From NCBI GenBank assembly GCA_021810345.1, contig JAJZIX010000007.1:1-33082 (forward strand): a DNA stretch of 33,082 nucleotides. Reading direction: 5' to 3'. Position 1 is the first letter of the stretch, and each line of letters starts with the position of its first letter. A model generated the notes under the pieces. That model was not told where the DNA came from, searched no databases, and saw nothing but the letters and a program-made list of their open reading frames with translations. The stretch comes from Nanobdellota archaeon. Lineage in GTDB: Archaea; Nanobdellota; Nanobdellia; Parvarchaeales; Parvarchaeaceae. Position numbers and translations under genes: made by a program. This document shows positions 18,460-26,571 of the stretch, piece by piece.

Positions 18460-18798
18460 TTATGCGAAAAAATCTGGAAGTGTTGGACTTCTATACTTGA
18501 GCTCTAAAGTTGAAGACATATTATTTTCTAAACCAAGGGATTTCAAAAGAAAATCCAAATCAACCTTTTCTTTCGATGCCAACTTTTTTAGTTTGGACGT
18601 TGTTTCTTTTACTTCTTTAGCAAATAAACTTTTTTTGAATGTTGGATCTTCTGCAATTAAATAAGCGTTATATTCCTTTGCTCTGTACAGATTTAAAAGA
18701 GCATTCTTATATGATTTATTGCCAATTTTAGTGTTGGTTTCGCTTAAAAAATATCTGGCTTCAGATAGCAATTCATAAAGTGCCACCTCATCTTCCAT
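18460..18798 (-). CDS. small helical hypothetical protein between the IS remnants
   Basis: MEDEVALYELLSEARYFLSETNTKIGNKSYKNALLNLYRAKEYNAYLI...; TATA-like ctataaatac about 25-30 bp upstream; GTG at 18813 is an alternative start. Confidence 0.6.
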   Translation of the reverse strand: MEDEVALYELLSEARYFLSETNTKIGNKSYKNALLNLYRAKEYNAYLIAEDPTFKKSLFAKEVKETTSKLKKLASKEKVDLDFLLKSLGLENNMSSTLELKYRSPTLPDFFA

Positions 18799-18841
18799 TC
18801 TTAGATTAGACACTTTATAGTATTTATAGCTTTGTTCTCTT

Positions 18842-19178
18842 GGAGGCTGTTACATAAATGTCTAATTCAAATCTAAATCCAAGCGGATTTTGATGTTCTT
18901 CTGCTCTTGCCAGCTTAAGATTTAGGTTATCTTGAGCAGATTGTTGTACGTCAAACACTTGATGAATATCTCTTTTCTCGAGTTGTTCCACTTCCTGGCG
19001 GTCTTCAGTTCGTCTATCACTAACTGAAGTTTTCTCTGGACTAAATCTTTAAATCCTTTCAATGCCTATTTATTCATAAATGCCTCCTTTTTTGCGTTTC
19101 CTTGATGCAGAATAGGGTGCATCTGTTTGATTTATCGTTTATTGCAGGCTGTCCGTAATTGAATTATGCAACAGCCTC
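18842..19178 (-). mobile_element. short internally deleted IS5-like element (MITE-like) with both terminal inverted repeats
   Basis: Left end gaggctgttacataaat and right end ttatgcaacagcctc are inverted copies; inside, SD aaaggagg + ATG AAT AAA TAG... leading to LKGFKDLVQRKLQLVIDELKTARKWNNSRKEIFIKCLTYNNLLKIT*. Confidence 0.75.
18907..18998. repeat. 92-bp direct repeat, copy B
   Basis: See 18127-18218. Confidence 0.95.
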
Positions 19179-19215
19179 GTTATAACTATTTATATACAAA
19201 ACATATAATTTTTGT

Positions 19216-19968
19216 ATGGGGCTTTTGAAAATAATATTTATTATCATAATCGCAATAATTGTATTCTCTCTGATTTCAACATATATCGTAAGCATAAATT
19301 CCCCGCAGGTTGCTCACCTTGTGAGCGAGGCATTCACCTCGTTTTTCAAAAGCTCCGCTTCTAATAGTACTTTCACTTCACACGGCGAAAACTTCACGTA
19401 TCCTGGTAATTGGATTGCCTTTTCTCCTTCTGTAATAAATGGAGTGCCATTCCTCTCACAGTCAAATTCGACAGCATCTGGTCTGTCCGGTGCGCTAGCG
19501 AATTCATCTATTGCGATAATAATACCAAACTCCAATATACTGACTCTAGTTTGGGACATACCAAAAGTAATCTCGGGCGCTATATCAAAAAACATAAGCT
19601 TGTCTAGCATAAGCTCAATCTTGACAAACATAAATCTCGTTGTAGCTAGCGATTTCAATGTCCCATCGAATATCTCAAATTCCAGTGGAATCTCTGGGAT
19701 ATCAAAATACCTGAAGGGCTTCCACATATCTTCTATAAACTATTCAGTTACCAATATATCCGGTTATCCCGGGTTTTTTATAACAGACAGGAACGTTAAG
19801 ATACCGCAGATAGACAATCTGTCCTTCGCTTATGTCAGCGTAGGCGCAGCTGTAACTGGGAAAACCATGTGTCTAATTTTCGGCTTAGCGCACCAAAACT
19901 CATCGGTTTCGCAAGTCGTGCAGGCGTTTAATAGGGTCAAATCCAGTATAAAGTGCAATTCAAATTAA
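19216..19968 (+). CDS. membrane-anchored Ser/Asn-rich extracytoplasmic protein (250 aa)
   Basis: N-terminal TM (LLKIIFIIIIAIIVFSLISTYIV) followed by an S/N/I-rich globular region. Confidence 0.75.
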   Translation: MGLLKIIFIIIIAIIVFSLISTYIVSINSPQVAHLVSEAFTSFFKSSASNSTFTSHGENFTYPGNWIAFSPSVINGVPFLSQSNSTASGLSGALANSSIAIIIPNSNILTLVWDIPKVISGAISKNISLSSISSILTNINLVVASDFNVPSNISNSSGISGISKYLKGFHISSINYSVTNISGYPGFFITDRNVKIPQIDNLSFAYVSVGAAVTGKTMCLIFGLAHQNSSVSQVVQAFNRVKSSIKCNSN

Positions 19969-20010
19969 AGTGCTGCGAAAATCAATTTCTATCGCACGCA
20001 CTATAAAACA

Positions 20011-20081
20011 TGGGTCGTAGGAGATTTGCACTCCTGCGTCTCGGGCTTCAACCGAGTGTTCTCCTACTGAACTAACGACCC
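20011..20081 (-). tRNA. tRNA-Phe(GAA)
   Basis: 71-nt cloverleaf: acceptor GGGTCGT/ACGACCC, D arm GTTC-AGTAGGA-GAAC, anticodon arm CTCGG-TTGAAGC-CCGAG, T arm AGGAG-TGCAAAT-CTCCT. No encoded CCA. Confidence 0.95.
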
Positions 20082-20143
20082 TTTAGATAGGAGAGATAAT
20101 TAAGTATATCCCACCGTATATTTAAGTTTAACCCGGAGTGAAT

Positions 20144-21196
20144 TCATTCAAAAGAGAATTTACACACCGAGCCGTTGACTGCCGAGCAGTCGGTTTCCTT
20201 CAGTTTGACGCTGGTGCCTATAAGTTTGTGCGAAAGCCCGCTGAATAGCCCGGAGAGCATAAAACATCTCCTCTCGGATGCATTGTCTATATGAAGAGCA
20301 TTAAAACTGTCCTTCACATCGATTTCTTTCAGGTAATTCTGATCGGTTTTGATGGTTTCGATTTTTCCTACGCCAGCAAGCGGCGATAAGATATCAAATC
20401 CGCTCAGCTGGTATTTCATGCTGACAAGATCGAAAGGAAAAGGAGCGTAAATCTTTGAGACTTCGCTGCCCACGTTGTTTTCTATCCCGTATACGCCTAG
20501 CCCTATTATCGATCTGAGCTTGCTGAAAAGGTATGGGAAGTAAGTCGCAGGTATTATCTCAATCGGTATTGAGTTTACAAGCGTGCTTGATGAAGTCTTT
20601 ATCAGCTCTATCTTCTCGAGGGATCTTGTCTCCTTCTCATAGGTTTTTGGTGGTATGTAATTGTATGTCTTTTTATCCCCAACAACCTGTACCGTAAATA
20701 GGTCCATATCGGAGCTACCAGTGCTTTTGCACTTGTTTTCCTGTGCATTTGTGTCCCTACTGAAGATTACACGGTAGATCCCTTGCAGATGCCCAATCTC
20801 CTGAAAACAATAGCTTGATGATTTTATTAATGGGAGTCTTGAGTTGAACCCTCTGTCAACCGTCACAGTGTAAGTGTTCAGGTCGCTGGACACCTCCTCG
20901 GCTACGCCGAATCCCATATCCTGGAAAAGAGCGAATATCTCCTCCTTCATCTTGTTTTCATTGCGTTTTTTGATGAGCTTTGAGTTGATTAGGTCTGTCA
21001 GAAAAGAGTAGGTTACTGTGGCCATAGCCTCCTGAAATATGCTCTTTGTTGCGAGTCCGAGCACCTTGCCCACCGTATCCTGGATTGTTTCAAGGCCACC
21101 TTCCGGCAATAGCATGACCCTGAATCCGTTCAAGAAGTACATTCCACCGTCTTTGTCATATCTGAGGTCAATGTCCATGATATCTCTACTTTTCAT
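20144..21196 (-). CDS. V4R-like domain protein, possibly tandem
   Basis: 350 aa; C-terminal RRCFMLSGLFSGLSHKLIGTSVKLKETDCSAVNGSVCKFSFE fits the V4R end signature; an upstream copy-like GHLQGIYRVIFSRDTNAQENKCKSTGSSDMDLFTVQVV. Confidence 0.65.
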   Translation of the reverse strand: MKSRDIMDIDLRYDKDGGMYFLNGFRVMLLPEGGLETIQDTVGKVLGLATKSIFQEAMATVTYSFLTDLINSKLIKKRNENKMKEEIFALFQDMGFGVAEEVSSDLNTYTVTVDRGFNSRLPLIKSSSYCFQEIGHLQGIYRVIFSRDTNAQENKCKSTGSSDMDLFTVQVVGDKKTYNYIPPKTYEKETRSLEKIELIKTSSSTLVNSIPIEIIPATYFPYLFSKLRSIIGLGVYGIENNVGSEVSKIYAPFPFDLVSMKYQLSGFDILSPLAGVGKIETIKTDQNYLKEIDVKDSFNALHIDNASERRCFMLSGLFSGLSHKLIGTSVKLKETDCSAVNGSVCKFSFE

Positions 21197-21268
21197 GCAA
21201 ATTTATAAGTTTGTAGGAACTGCTGGCGCCTGCCAAAGCTTTAAATAAAAGACGCGAAATATCCAGTA

Positions 21269-22096
21269 ATGGCTGAAACAGAAGGCGGTCAAAACATCAG
21301 GTTGAGGTTCAAAGTAAGGAATATCTTATACCTTATAATCATTATGGTGGTAGTGATTGCCGGAGTAGTCGCATACCTGCTTTTTTTTGTAAATGGCTTC
21401 GCAACAGCTGCAGTCGGTAACGGATGGTATTCCATAAGAGGGGCGTCAGCTGTATTCTCTAGCGGTAAGCTAGACATGAATTTCGTAGGGATAGAATCAT
21501 GCGAATTCTGCGCCGCCGAAAGATATGCTATTTTTGATGCCCTTAGCAACTTTGGGAACTGGAGTTATTATGGTGGGCAGGTAACCTTATCTTCATTGCT
21601 AGTCGGCAATTATTCATCGAATCCAGAGCCAGATGCATTATTTTATCTCGCCTCCGAGGGGGATTGGACCCTTAACTTTTTAAACCCTCATCTAGTCTAC
21701 TCCTCAAATTACGTAAATTTCAGCGGTGTTGAAGCCTCAAACAACCAGGGAGAACCTCTGCAGTCGATAACAAGCTATGAGAATAAGTACCTATCCAAGT
21801 ATGACCCCGGCGGTGGGGTACCATTCACACTTATAGGGGGGAATTTCTTTGAGATAGGCGCAGGCGAGAGCCTGATTAATCCATCCAGTGGCCGGCCGAT
21901 AATATTTAATTCAAGCACTAACCAAGGTTTTATGCCACGGTATATAATCTCGCAGTACAACACTTCCGGCTCAACGATAAACAAAGGAATAACACAGGAA
22001 TCTAATTACATAAGCGCCATGATCTGCAAGGACATAGGCAATGCCGCACCGGCCTGCTCCAATCCAGCCATATCTAGTCTTGAGCATTCGGTTTAG
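21269..22096 (+). CDS. DUF929-like thioredoxin-fold membrane-anchored protein (CEFC)
   Basis: N-terminal TM; FVGIESCEFCAAERYAIFDALSNFGNWSYYGG, cis-Pro-like GGVPFTLIGG, C-terminal Cys pair ICKDIGNAAPACS. Confidence 0.8.
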   Translation: MAETEGGQNIRLRFKVRNILYLIIIMVVVIAGVVAYLLFFVNGFATAAVGNGWYSIRGASAVFSSGKLDMNFVGIESCEFCAAERYAIFDALSNFGNWSYYGGQVTLSSLLVGNYSSNPEPDALFYLASEGDWTLNFLNPHLVYSSNYVNFSGVEASNNQGEPLQSITSYENKYLSKYDPGGGVPFTLIGGNFFEIGAGESLINPSSGRPIIFNSSTNQGFMPRYIISQYNTSGSTINKGITQESNYISAMICKDIGNAAPACSNPAISSLEHSV

Positions 22097-22395
22097 CGCT
22101 TTGACTTGATTTTAAATACGCTCAAGCAGCCTGCACCGTACTTCGTCTTCAAGTGCTTCTGAAATGCGGCAGAAAGAACAATAAGCACCGCAGCCATAAA
22201 GAAGTCAAGGGCATAGATATACTGGAAGTTGCCGCTGAATATAGGCATTACCGGTGTTGAAACGCTTATTTGCATGTGGGCGTAGTCTGCGAAACCTATG
22301 AGAATGTTTATTATCGCCAGTGCTATAAACACTATTATCAGCACTGACACTAGCTTTGCCTTAGAGTCTACTCTCGGCCTTGCTTTCCTTGGCAT
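22093..22395 (-). CDS. small membrane protein (100 aa, 2 TM)
   Basis: Basic N-terminus then VLIIVFIALAIINILIGFA and ALDFFMAAVLIVLSAAF. Confidence 0.65.
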   Translation of the reverse strand: MPRKARPRVDSKAKLVSVLIIVFIALAIINILIGFADYAHMQISVSTPVMPIFSGNFQYIYALDFFMAAVLIVLSAAFQKHLKTKYGAGCLSVFKIKSKR

Positions 22396-22485
22396 TCAAA
22401 TTATGCACTTTTGTGGATTAAAAGCTTTTGGCCCCTGCCTTTGTGGCGACGATAACTTTAAATAGAAACTTAGCCATGTAAAATA

Positions 22486-23334
22486 ATGAACCATCAAAAA
22501 TCAGAAAACATAAGCAGATCGAAAGAAATAACGGTTTCATTCAAGTACCAGTTTTATTCTTATCTTAGGACAAAAAGGTTTTTGGCCCTTGCTCTTCTTG
22601 TCGCGGTGATATCAATAGCAGTCCTGGTTCTGGAGATACACCTGGGTTCAGCTGCTATAACCTCGCAGTATAAAACTTCCATGGCTTATTTGTTTAATTT
22701 CATGCAGAACATTATCTTCACAATAGTCCTTGTTGCCGCTTTCTTGGGGGGCAGCGCAATCTCCACAGATTTTGCGTCCAATTACAGCTATTTCATACTC
22801 GTGCAGCCTGCAAGAAGGTCATCGCTGCTGATAGGGAGGTACATTGCTGCGTTGGTCGCCTCATTCCTTATAATATTAGTTTACTACATATTTGCAGCAG
22901 CAGGCAGCCTTTACTTTTTCTCATCAATACCAGCGGCATTTGCAACGTCGATAGGGCTGTCTGTCCTTTTCATTGCTTCGGTGTTGTCACTGGCATTCTT
23001 TATAAGCTCACTTTTCAACAACCCTCAGACAAGCACTGTGGCGGTGGTAATACTGCTAGTGATAGTACTTCCCATGCTGTCTAGCCTTCTGCCGGCATTC
23101 GTAAGTCTAGAGCCGTGGTTCCTGATTAATTATGGGGGCCAAGTGGTGTACAACGTCTTCTCAACAAATTTTGTACACTTCTCATCTATTTCACTGCCGA
23201 CGAAGGCCGGAAGCTACAAGATCTCACAGTATCAGCCATACCTCCTTGAAGGCGTGGAGATAATGCTGGGTTATCTGATAGTTTTTATGGCTGCAGCGCT
23301 GTATACATACAAATATAAGCAGGTGTTAAACTGA
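22486..23334 (+). CDS. ABC-2 type transporter permease
   Basis: 282 aa, six hydrophobic segments; GGSAISTDFASNYSYFILVQPARRSSLLIGRYIAAL; adjacent ATPase. Confidence 0.88.
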   Translation: MNHQKSENISRSKEITVSFKYQFYSYLRTKRFLALALLVAVISIAVLVLEIHLGSAAITSQYKTSMAYLFNFMQNIIFTIVLVAAFLGGSAISTDFASNYSYFILVQPARRSSLLIGRYIAALVASFLIILVYYIFAAAGSLYFFSSIPAAFATSIGLSVLFIASVLSLAFFISSLFNNPQTSTVAVVILLVIVLPMLSSLLPAFVSLEPWFLINYGGQVVYNVFSTNFVHFSSISLPTKAGSYKISQYQPYLLEGVEIMLGYLIVFMAAALYTYKYKQVLN

Positions 23335-23336
23335 AT

Positions 23337-24047
23337 ATGGCAAAAATTGAGGCTAAAGACCTGGTGAAAAGGTACAAGAATGCAGTTGCGCTTGACGGCG
23401 TGTCTTTTGCGTTTGACAAAAAGGGCGCAATAGGGTATCTGGGCCCGAACGGTGCTGGTAAGACCACAACATTCAAGATTTTGACAGGATTGATAAGGCC
23501 GACTTCAGGTTCAGCGGAGATAAACGGCCTCGATGTATCAAAACACATAAAAGAAGCACTTTTGGATGTTGGAGCGGTTATAGAATCTCCAGAGCCGGAC
23601 AAGCAGCAGACCGTCAATGAAGCCTTGCATATGGCAGGGGAGTTCCGCGGAATGTCGAATGAGAGCATAAACTCCCAGATATCAAAGTACAACAAGCTTT
23701 TGGAGCTTCCGCCCTTAGATGCAAGGAATGGCAGGCTTTCAAAGGGGCAGAGGCAAAGAGTTTCATTGGTTGCAGCATTGCTTTCGGAACCTAGCGTGCT
23801 AATCCTTGATGAGCCAACAAGCGGGCTGGATCCAATAGAGCGAGTCAAGCTGAAGAATATGTTCAAGCTACTGAAAAAAGACAGGCTAATCCTAATCAGC
23901 TCACATGTCACACAGGAGATACAAGAAGTGTGTGATTCGATACTGTTCATAAATAAAGGCAAAATTGTCGGGAGCGGCACTGTTCCTGCCCTGAAAAAGA
24001 AGTACAAGAGCCTGGAAAGAGCCTACGAGAAAATTATAGGGCACTAA
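23337..24047 (+). CDS. ABC transporter ATP-binding protein
   Basis: 236 aa; Walker A GPNGAGKTT, signature LSKGQRQRV, Walker B LILDEPTSGLD, H-loop SSH. Confidence 0.97.
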   Translation: MAKIEAKDLVKRYKNAVALDGVSFAFDKKGAIGYLGPNGAGKTTTFKILTGLIRPTSGSAEINGLDVSKHIKEALLDVGAVIESPEPDKQQTVNEALHMAGEFRGMSNESINSQISKYNKLLELPPLDARNGRLSKGQRQRVSLVAALLSEPSVLILDEPTSGLDPIERVKLKNMFKLLKKDRLILISSHVTQEIQEVCDSILFINKGKIVGSGTVPALKKKYKSLERAYEKIIGH

Positions 24048-24081
24048 AAGAATTATAAGGGCACAAAGTTATATCTTATCA

Positions 24082-25680
24082 ATGGAAGGCTTGGAGAGAG
24101 ATGACAAAGGCTTCATAAGAGTGTATTCGTTCCACGGGCTCGGCGCAATTTTCTACAGGACACTGCCTCCTTCAGAAAGCCTCGCTCTAGAGGATCTATC
24201 GATATCAAGCAGGCTTACGCCGAAAGAAGGACAAACAATATTTGAAAAGCTGATTTCCAAATCCGACAGCATAACAAAAAAGAACACAAACATTGAAGGT
24301 GGGCTTTTGGATTTAAACGATGCCAAAAAGATAAATCTATATTTCTCAGAACTGGAAAAGAGACTCGATGAGTCAACAAGGCCGGCTTTATACAATATAC
24401 AATCCGTTTTGGGCCACAGGAATATAGGCGAACAGTCGAACATGATGGTGTCCATGGCTTTACCAGAAATATCTGCGCTTTCGATACAGGATGAAGTCTT
24501 CATGGCTTCACAGGAGAGATCGACAAGGTATGTAGATTTCAGCGAGAACTACACCCCACAAGACTCATCAACACAGCTCAAGGCAGGTTACTCGATCCTT
24601 TCGCAGATTTATCAAACTGTGTTCAACCATATTAAGGAGTCAACCAGCCAGAAGTTCAAGCTTGAGAACATGCGGGGTCCGTCGGACGATGAGATAAAGG
24701 GCGTTATCACACCGACAGCACGTGACTCAGCAAGAAGTTTCGTTCCCCTAGGAGCGATGACCTCACTTGTTATATCAATAAACGCAAGAACGGCTGAAAA
24801 TATAAGCCGAAAGCTCCTGTCCAGCAGCAATTTATACAACAATGAAGTAGGGCAGCTGTTCTCGGCCGTAATAAAGGACAATGTCCCTTCACTGACCACT
24901 CATGCAGACCCGGGCCGCTACAATACCTTCATATACCCAGAGCGTGCAAAGTTCAGCTGGCTTTCAGCGAAAAGAAAGCCTACATTCTCTGGGCTGGAAA
25001 GCGTTCTGGTTGATTTGGGCGAGGGCTCTCAGACGGAGCAGCAGGCGTACATGTCAATATACACACAGATGCCTGAAGATTACAGGCTGAACACTGTCAA
25101 GCAGTCAGTCGATTCATACCTGAAGAACTTATCCTATAACAGGGAGGGAAAATACGACGATTTGAACGACAGCCTCCTGAGGTCAACTTTCCTTCAGTTT
25201 GAGATAACATGCTCTTTGGGTACAGCGCGCGACCTCTGGCGCCACAGGCTAGCAAGCAGAAACATCAACATTATCCCCAATACTTACATACTCCCAGATA
25301 CGGTGTATAGCGATAAGAGACTTTTGGATTATACCCAGACCGAGCTGGAGGACCTAGGTCAGGTCATAATGGATCTTTACGAGACTGAAAAAGGATCCGA
25401 AGCAGAGCTGCTCGTGCCTATGGCAACCCAATCCAAATTGAAAATGTCAATGAGCCTGGCAGAAGCCATATTTATAGCAGAGAACAGGAGCACCGCCGAG
25501 GCACACCCGGAGTACAGGAAGATTGCGTTTGGCATACATGAGAGCCTTAAAGATGTATATCCTCATTTAATAAATGATCTTAGGATATTTATGGGGAACG
25601 CTGGGCTCATGCAGCCCGGAGCCGGCTACTCCAGGGAAATCAAGCCGAAGACAAAAGATGTAAATGATACCTTGTTTTAA
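24082..25680 (+). CDS. tandem ThyX-like (flavin-dependent thymidylate synthase family) protein
   Basis: 532 aa; repeat 1 MASQERSTRYVDF + ARDSARSFVPLGAMTSLVISINAR; repeat 2 RDLWRHRLASRNINIIPN + SEAELLVPMATQSKLKMSMSLAEAIFIAENRSTAEAHPEYRKIA. Confidence 0.8.
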   Translation: MEGLERDDKGFIRVYSFHGLGAIFYRTLPPSESLALEDLSISSRLTPKEGQTIFEKLISKSDSITKKNTNIEGGLLDLNDAKKINLYFSELEKRLDESTRPALYNIQSVLGHRNIGEQSNMMVSMALPEISALSIQDEVFMASQERSTRYVDFSENYTPQDSSTQLKAGYSILSQIYQTVFNHIKESTSQKFKLENMRGPSDDEIKGVITPTARDSARSFVPLGAMTSLVISINARTAENISRKLLSSSNLYNNEVGQLFSAVIKDNVPSLTTHADPGRYNTFIYPERAKFSWLSAKRKPTFSGLESVLVDLGEGSQTEQQAYMSIYTQMPEDYRLNTVKQSVDSYLKNLSYNREGKYDDLNDSLLRSTFLQFEITCSLGTARDLWRHRLASRNINIIPNTYILPDTVYSDKRLLDYTQTELEDLGQVIMDLYETEKGSEAELLVPMATQSKLKMSMSLAEAIFIAENRSTAEAHPEYRKIAFGIHESLKDVYPHLINDLRIFMGNAGLMQPGAGYSREIKPKTKDVNDTLF

Positions 25681-25894
25681 TCTGTCACACACCGCTGAAC
25701 AGGTAATAAAAGAGATCGGTTATTCTGATTATAAGAAACGGCTTTTGATTACTAGCTTAATTTTTCAAGATGGGGTCTAATCATATTGGAAGTGTTAGAT
25801 GTCCTTGGGAGTCTAAACACTTATCACTTTGTAGTCAGAAACGGAAAAGCTTATATACTACTTCATCTCTAAGCTTTACATATACGATTTGATT

Positions 25895-26428
25895 ATGGCA
25901 AACAAACAAGCAAAATTCGATTTGAGCGGTATTCTTGACCAGATAGCAGAGCCACTTACCCCAAGTGAGAAATGGGATTTGGAGGCAGGATTAACTAGCC
26001 TTATAAACAACACGGTCGGAAAACTAGAAGAATCTAGGAAACGGCAATACAGTCTAAATGAAGTTAGAACCAAAAAGGTGCCCTACCTTAATCTTCTTGT
26101 TAAGGACATAGAGTTAAGCCTTCTGAGTGCCTCGCAGTACGCAAATGAAGGTGAGAAGCAAGTTGATGCATTTAAATTTTATTTTAAGGAATTTGCAGGG
26201 TATAGATCTGTCACTGATACTGGTTGGAATTTATACCTCTCTCTTGAGGATATAGAGCGCGATGAAGTCATTGAAAAAGCATACGATAAAATAAAATCCG
26301 AATATGGGAACAAAATCGATGCTGAGTTATTTTCTAAACTTGTGCCTATCGTTAAAGATACAATAGAAAAGATCGGGCAATCTGAAACTAGAAGTTATCT
26401 TGAGAATATGGGCTTACTCGGGAACTAA
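25895..26428 (+). CDS. hypothetical protein (177 aa)
   Basis: ATG at 25895 (track uses TTG 25889); upstream TATA-like cttatatacta; no recognised family. Confidence 0.7.
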   Translation: MANKQAKFDLSGILDQIAEPLTPSEKWDLEAGLTSLINNTVGKLEESRKRQYSLNEVRTKKVPYLNLLVKDIELSLLSASQYANEGEKQVDAFKFYFKEFAGYRSVTDTGWNLYLSLEDIERDEVIEKAYDKIKSEYGNKIDAELFSKLVPIVKDTIEKIGQSETRSYLENMGLLGN

Positions 26429-26571
26429 TAACGTGACCTGGTAATAAACATGCAAAACCAAAAAATCAAGGACCGAAAAGGGATAAAAAATTCTAGCAAA
26501 GCCCTTAAGAAAGCGTACATTTTTGGGTCTATTTTAAGGCTTAAATCCATATTAAAGGGGTACTGAGGTTT

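Noticed and set aside
18820-19200. Target-site duplication flanking the MITE-like element
   Set aside because: Flanks (ttctcttg / gttataac) do not match as a direct repeat.
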